Shown: piece by piece, positions 62,682-64,000 of the stretch
Layout of the letters: every line of letters begins with the position of its first letter
Position numbering within the stretch: the first letter of the stretch is position 1
Assembly (NCBI GenBank): GCA_963727755.1
Contig: CAVSHN010000010.1
Span: 62,001-126,000 of the forward strand
Direction of reading: 5' to 3'
Source: DASYAN01 sp963727755
Lineage (GTDB): Bacteria; Chloroflexota; Ktedonobacteria; Ktedonobacterales; Ktedonobacteraceae
DNA length: 64,000 nt
Translations under genes and position numbers: made by a program
The notes under the pieces: model-generated
What the model saw: the letters and a program-made list of their open reading frames with translations, nothing else
Told to the model about the DNA's origin: nothing
The model's database searches: none

Positions 62682-64000
62682 ATGCATCATTTAGATGCCA
62701 ATAATCAGTCAACAGGACCTTTCGAATTTATGCCAAAAACATCATGGCAAGGTCCTGAAGAAAAGCTATATTGGAAAGAAGGAACGCCTGAGGGAGAGCC
62801 GTATCAGGGAAGAAAGCAGCCTGATCTGCCAACGGGGGAGAATCTATACGGACCTGAGGCACCATTTTATCGATCGTTAGGAGAGGAGCCTAGACAAACA
62901 GCTTGGAGGGAAAGTCCGCCTCGGGAAAATACTTCTGGTAAACTATCTGTACCTCAATCAGTGAAACGGCCAGCGCATGGATCACGCAATGTTGCAATTC
63001 TGGCTCTCACTATGGTAATTGCCTCAGTTTTTGGAGTTGGTCTCTTTGCAGGCTGGACGTTTAACCGAGAGAGTGGTTTGCGATCCGGTGCAAATAGTGT
63101 TGAGGCAGAGCGTGAGGCTGCCATTGCCAAAGTCAGGCCTGCGGTCGTGCAGGTGAATGTGACAGGGATCACGGATCGGGGAAGATATGTTGAGCATGCT
63201 TCGGGAGTCGTAGTAGATGATCGGGGCTATATTGTGACCAACAACCATGTGGTTGTGGGGGGCAACTCGATCGAGGTAGTGTTTGCTGATGGGAACAAAA
63301 TTGAGAATGTTTCAGGTGGCAGGCACTGATCCAATAGACGATCTGGCAGTCTTGAAGGTTAATCCGCCTGCAAACATGATTGTCGCACCATTAGGCAGCT
63401 CATCAAAACTTCAGATAGGCGAGGATGTAGTGGCAGTTGGTAATCCATTAGGAAATGCGGAAAGCGTGACGCATGGCATTATTAGTGCCCTGAAGCGTAG
63501 TAAACTTGAGCGTTATAAGCCAGTGGCTTTAAATGCTCTTCCCAATACTATTCAGATTGATGCGCCCATTAATCCGGGCAATGGTGGCGGGGCACTGGCA
63601 GACTTGCATGGCAATGTGATTGGTATTACGACATTGATGCAGTTTGATTCCAGCTATAATGCTCTTGCTAATGGTATTGGTTTCGCTATTCCGATTGACC
63701 AAGTAAGACTGATCGTGCCACAAATCATCAGGGATGGAGTTGTGACGCATACTGGTCGGGCTGCACTAGACATCATGAGCCAAACAGTTAACGATTATGT
63801 GCAGTCTGTGAATGACCTCTCTGTTGATCATGGTGTGTTTGTGACTGACGTACACGACGGTGGGCCAGCAGCACAAGCTGGGGTGGCGATAGGTGATGTG
63901 ATTGTGGCGATAAATGGCAAGGAAATAGATGATGAGATTTCACTAGCGGATATGCTTTCTACCAGGAATCCTGGTGATAACGTTACTGTCACACTCTATC
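62682..64000 (+). pseudogene. HtrA paralogue 2, catalytic Ser replaced by Gly, one frameshift, runs off the edge
   Basis: The start at 62682 (MHHLDANNQSTG) aligns with MLRPDANDQSKV of htrA 1 and follows GGAG. The order is the same: polar tail, helix (VAILALTMVIASVFGVGLFAGW), then GYIVTNNHVVVGG with the His. Near 63312 TTT should be TT; the second frame then reads VAGTDPIDDLAVLKVNP (Asp) and DAPINPGNGGGALADLHGN, where Gly stands in place of the Ser nucleophile. A PDZ domain (GVFVTDVHDGGPAAQAG) follows to the window edge. It is a tandem duplicate that has probably lost protease activity, either a decayed copy or a chaperone-like pseudoenzyme. Confidence 0.85.

Noticed and set aside
1..64000. 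tRNA, rRNA, riboswitch or replication origin
   Set aside because: No cloverleaf, rRNA core, known riboswitch aptamer or DnaA-box cluster was noticed by eye; a covariance-model scan was not possible.

Overview
The window looks like a chromosome segment from a large-genome, IS-rich soil bacterium of the Chloroflexota, most likely class Ktedonobacteria. This is inferred from the gene mix: separate secD and secF, a group 3d-type hox hydrogenase with hyp genes, two PEP-synthase-like dikinases, TnpB-only IS200/IS605 units and HtrA paralogues. No rRNA, tRNA or CRISPR array was seen.

Layout. 0-3 kb: the end of an FTR1-like permease, a secreted lipoprotein and a long helical protein with a membrane tail. 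3.4-10.3 kb: secDF (minus strand) and a MacB-like ABC exporter (plus). 10.3-19.2 kb: a phosphodiesterase, a TnpB-only IS, a CoA-transferase, PEP-synthase paralogue 1, an ATP-grasp protein and an HD hydrolase. 19.2-25.1 kb: an accessory island with toxin/immunity-like organisation; two of its large proteins share an N-terminal block of about 43 residues. 25.8-31.4 kb: hypA-hypF-hypC-hypC2-hypD-hypE. 31.4-40 kb: an insertion-rich spacer holding a tetR gene split by a second TnpB-only IS, a methyltransferase, PEP-synthase paralogue 2, a RelE/AbrB-type toxin-antitoxin pair and transposon relics. 40.1-45.4 kb: hoxEFUYHW, the NAD-linked [NiFe] hydrogenase and its maturation protease. 45.7-47.8 kb: a single-chain GmrSD-like restriction enzyme. 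48-50.6 kb: an IS607-family element inside a host gene, then gene fragments. 50.9-58.1 kb: RNase Z, a DUF1634-TSUP permease, a membrane esterase and a Tat-exported GH2 glycosidase with a ricin-type lectin tail. 58.3-64 kb: small proteins, a TPR protein and two tandem HtrA genes, the second lacking the catalytic serine.

Functional logic. The hyp genes build the Ni-Fe(CN)2CO site, HoxYH is the hydrogenase, HoxEFU the NAD(P)H diaphorase and HoxW trims HoxH. hypB is not in the window.

A global caution: at least a dozen otherwise well-conserved genes are broken by single-base changes, mostly in short homopolymers, and two carry an in-frame TAG. Draft-sequence error is a serious explanation for the indels. 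The island at 19-25 kb, with shared leader-like N-termini, a low-complexity toxin-like protein, coupled immunity-like genes and 35-bp repeats flanking one of them, is the best candidate for an undescribed system.
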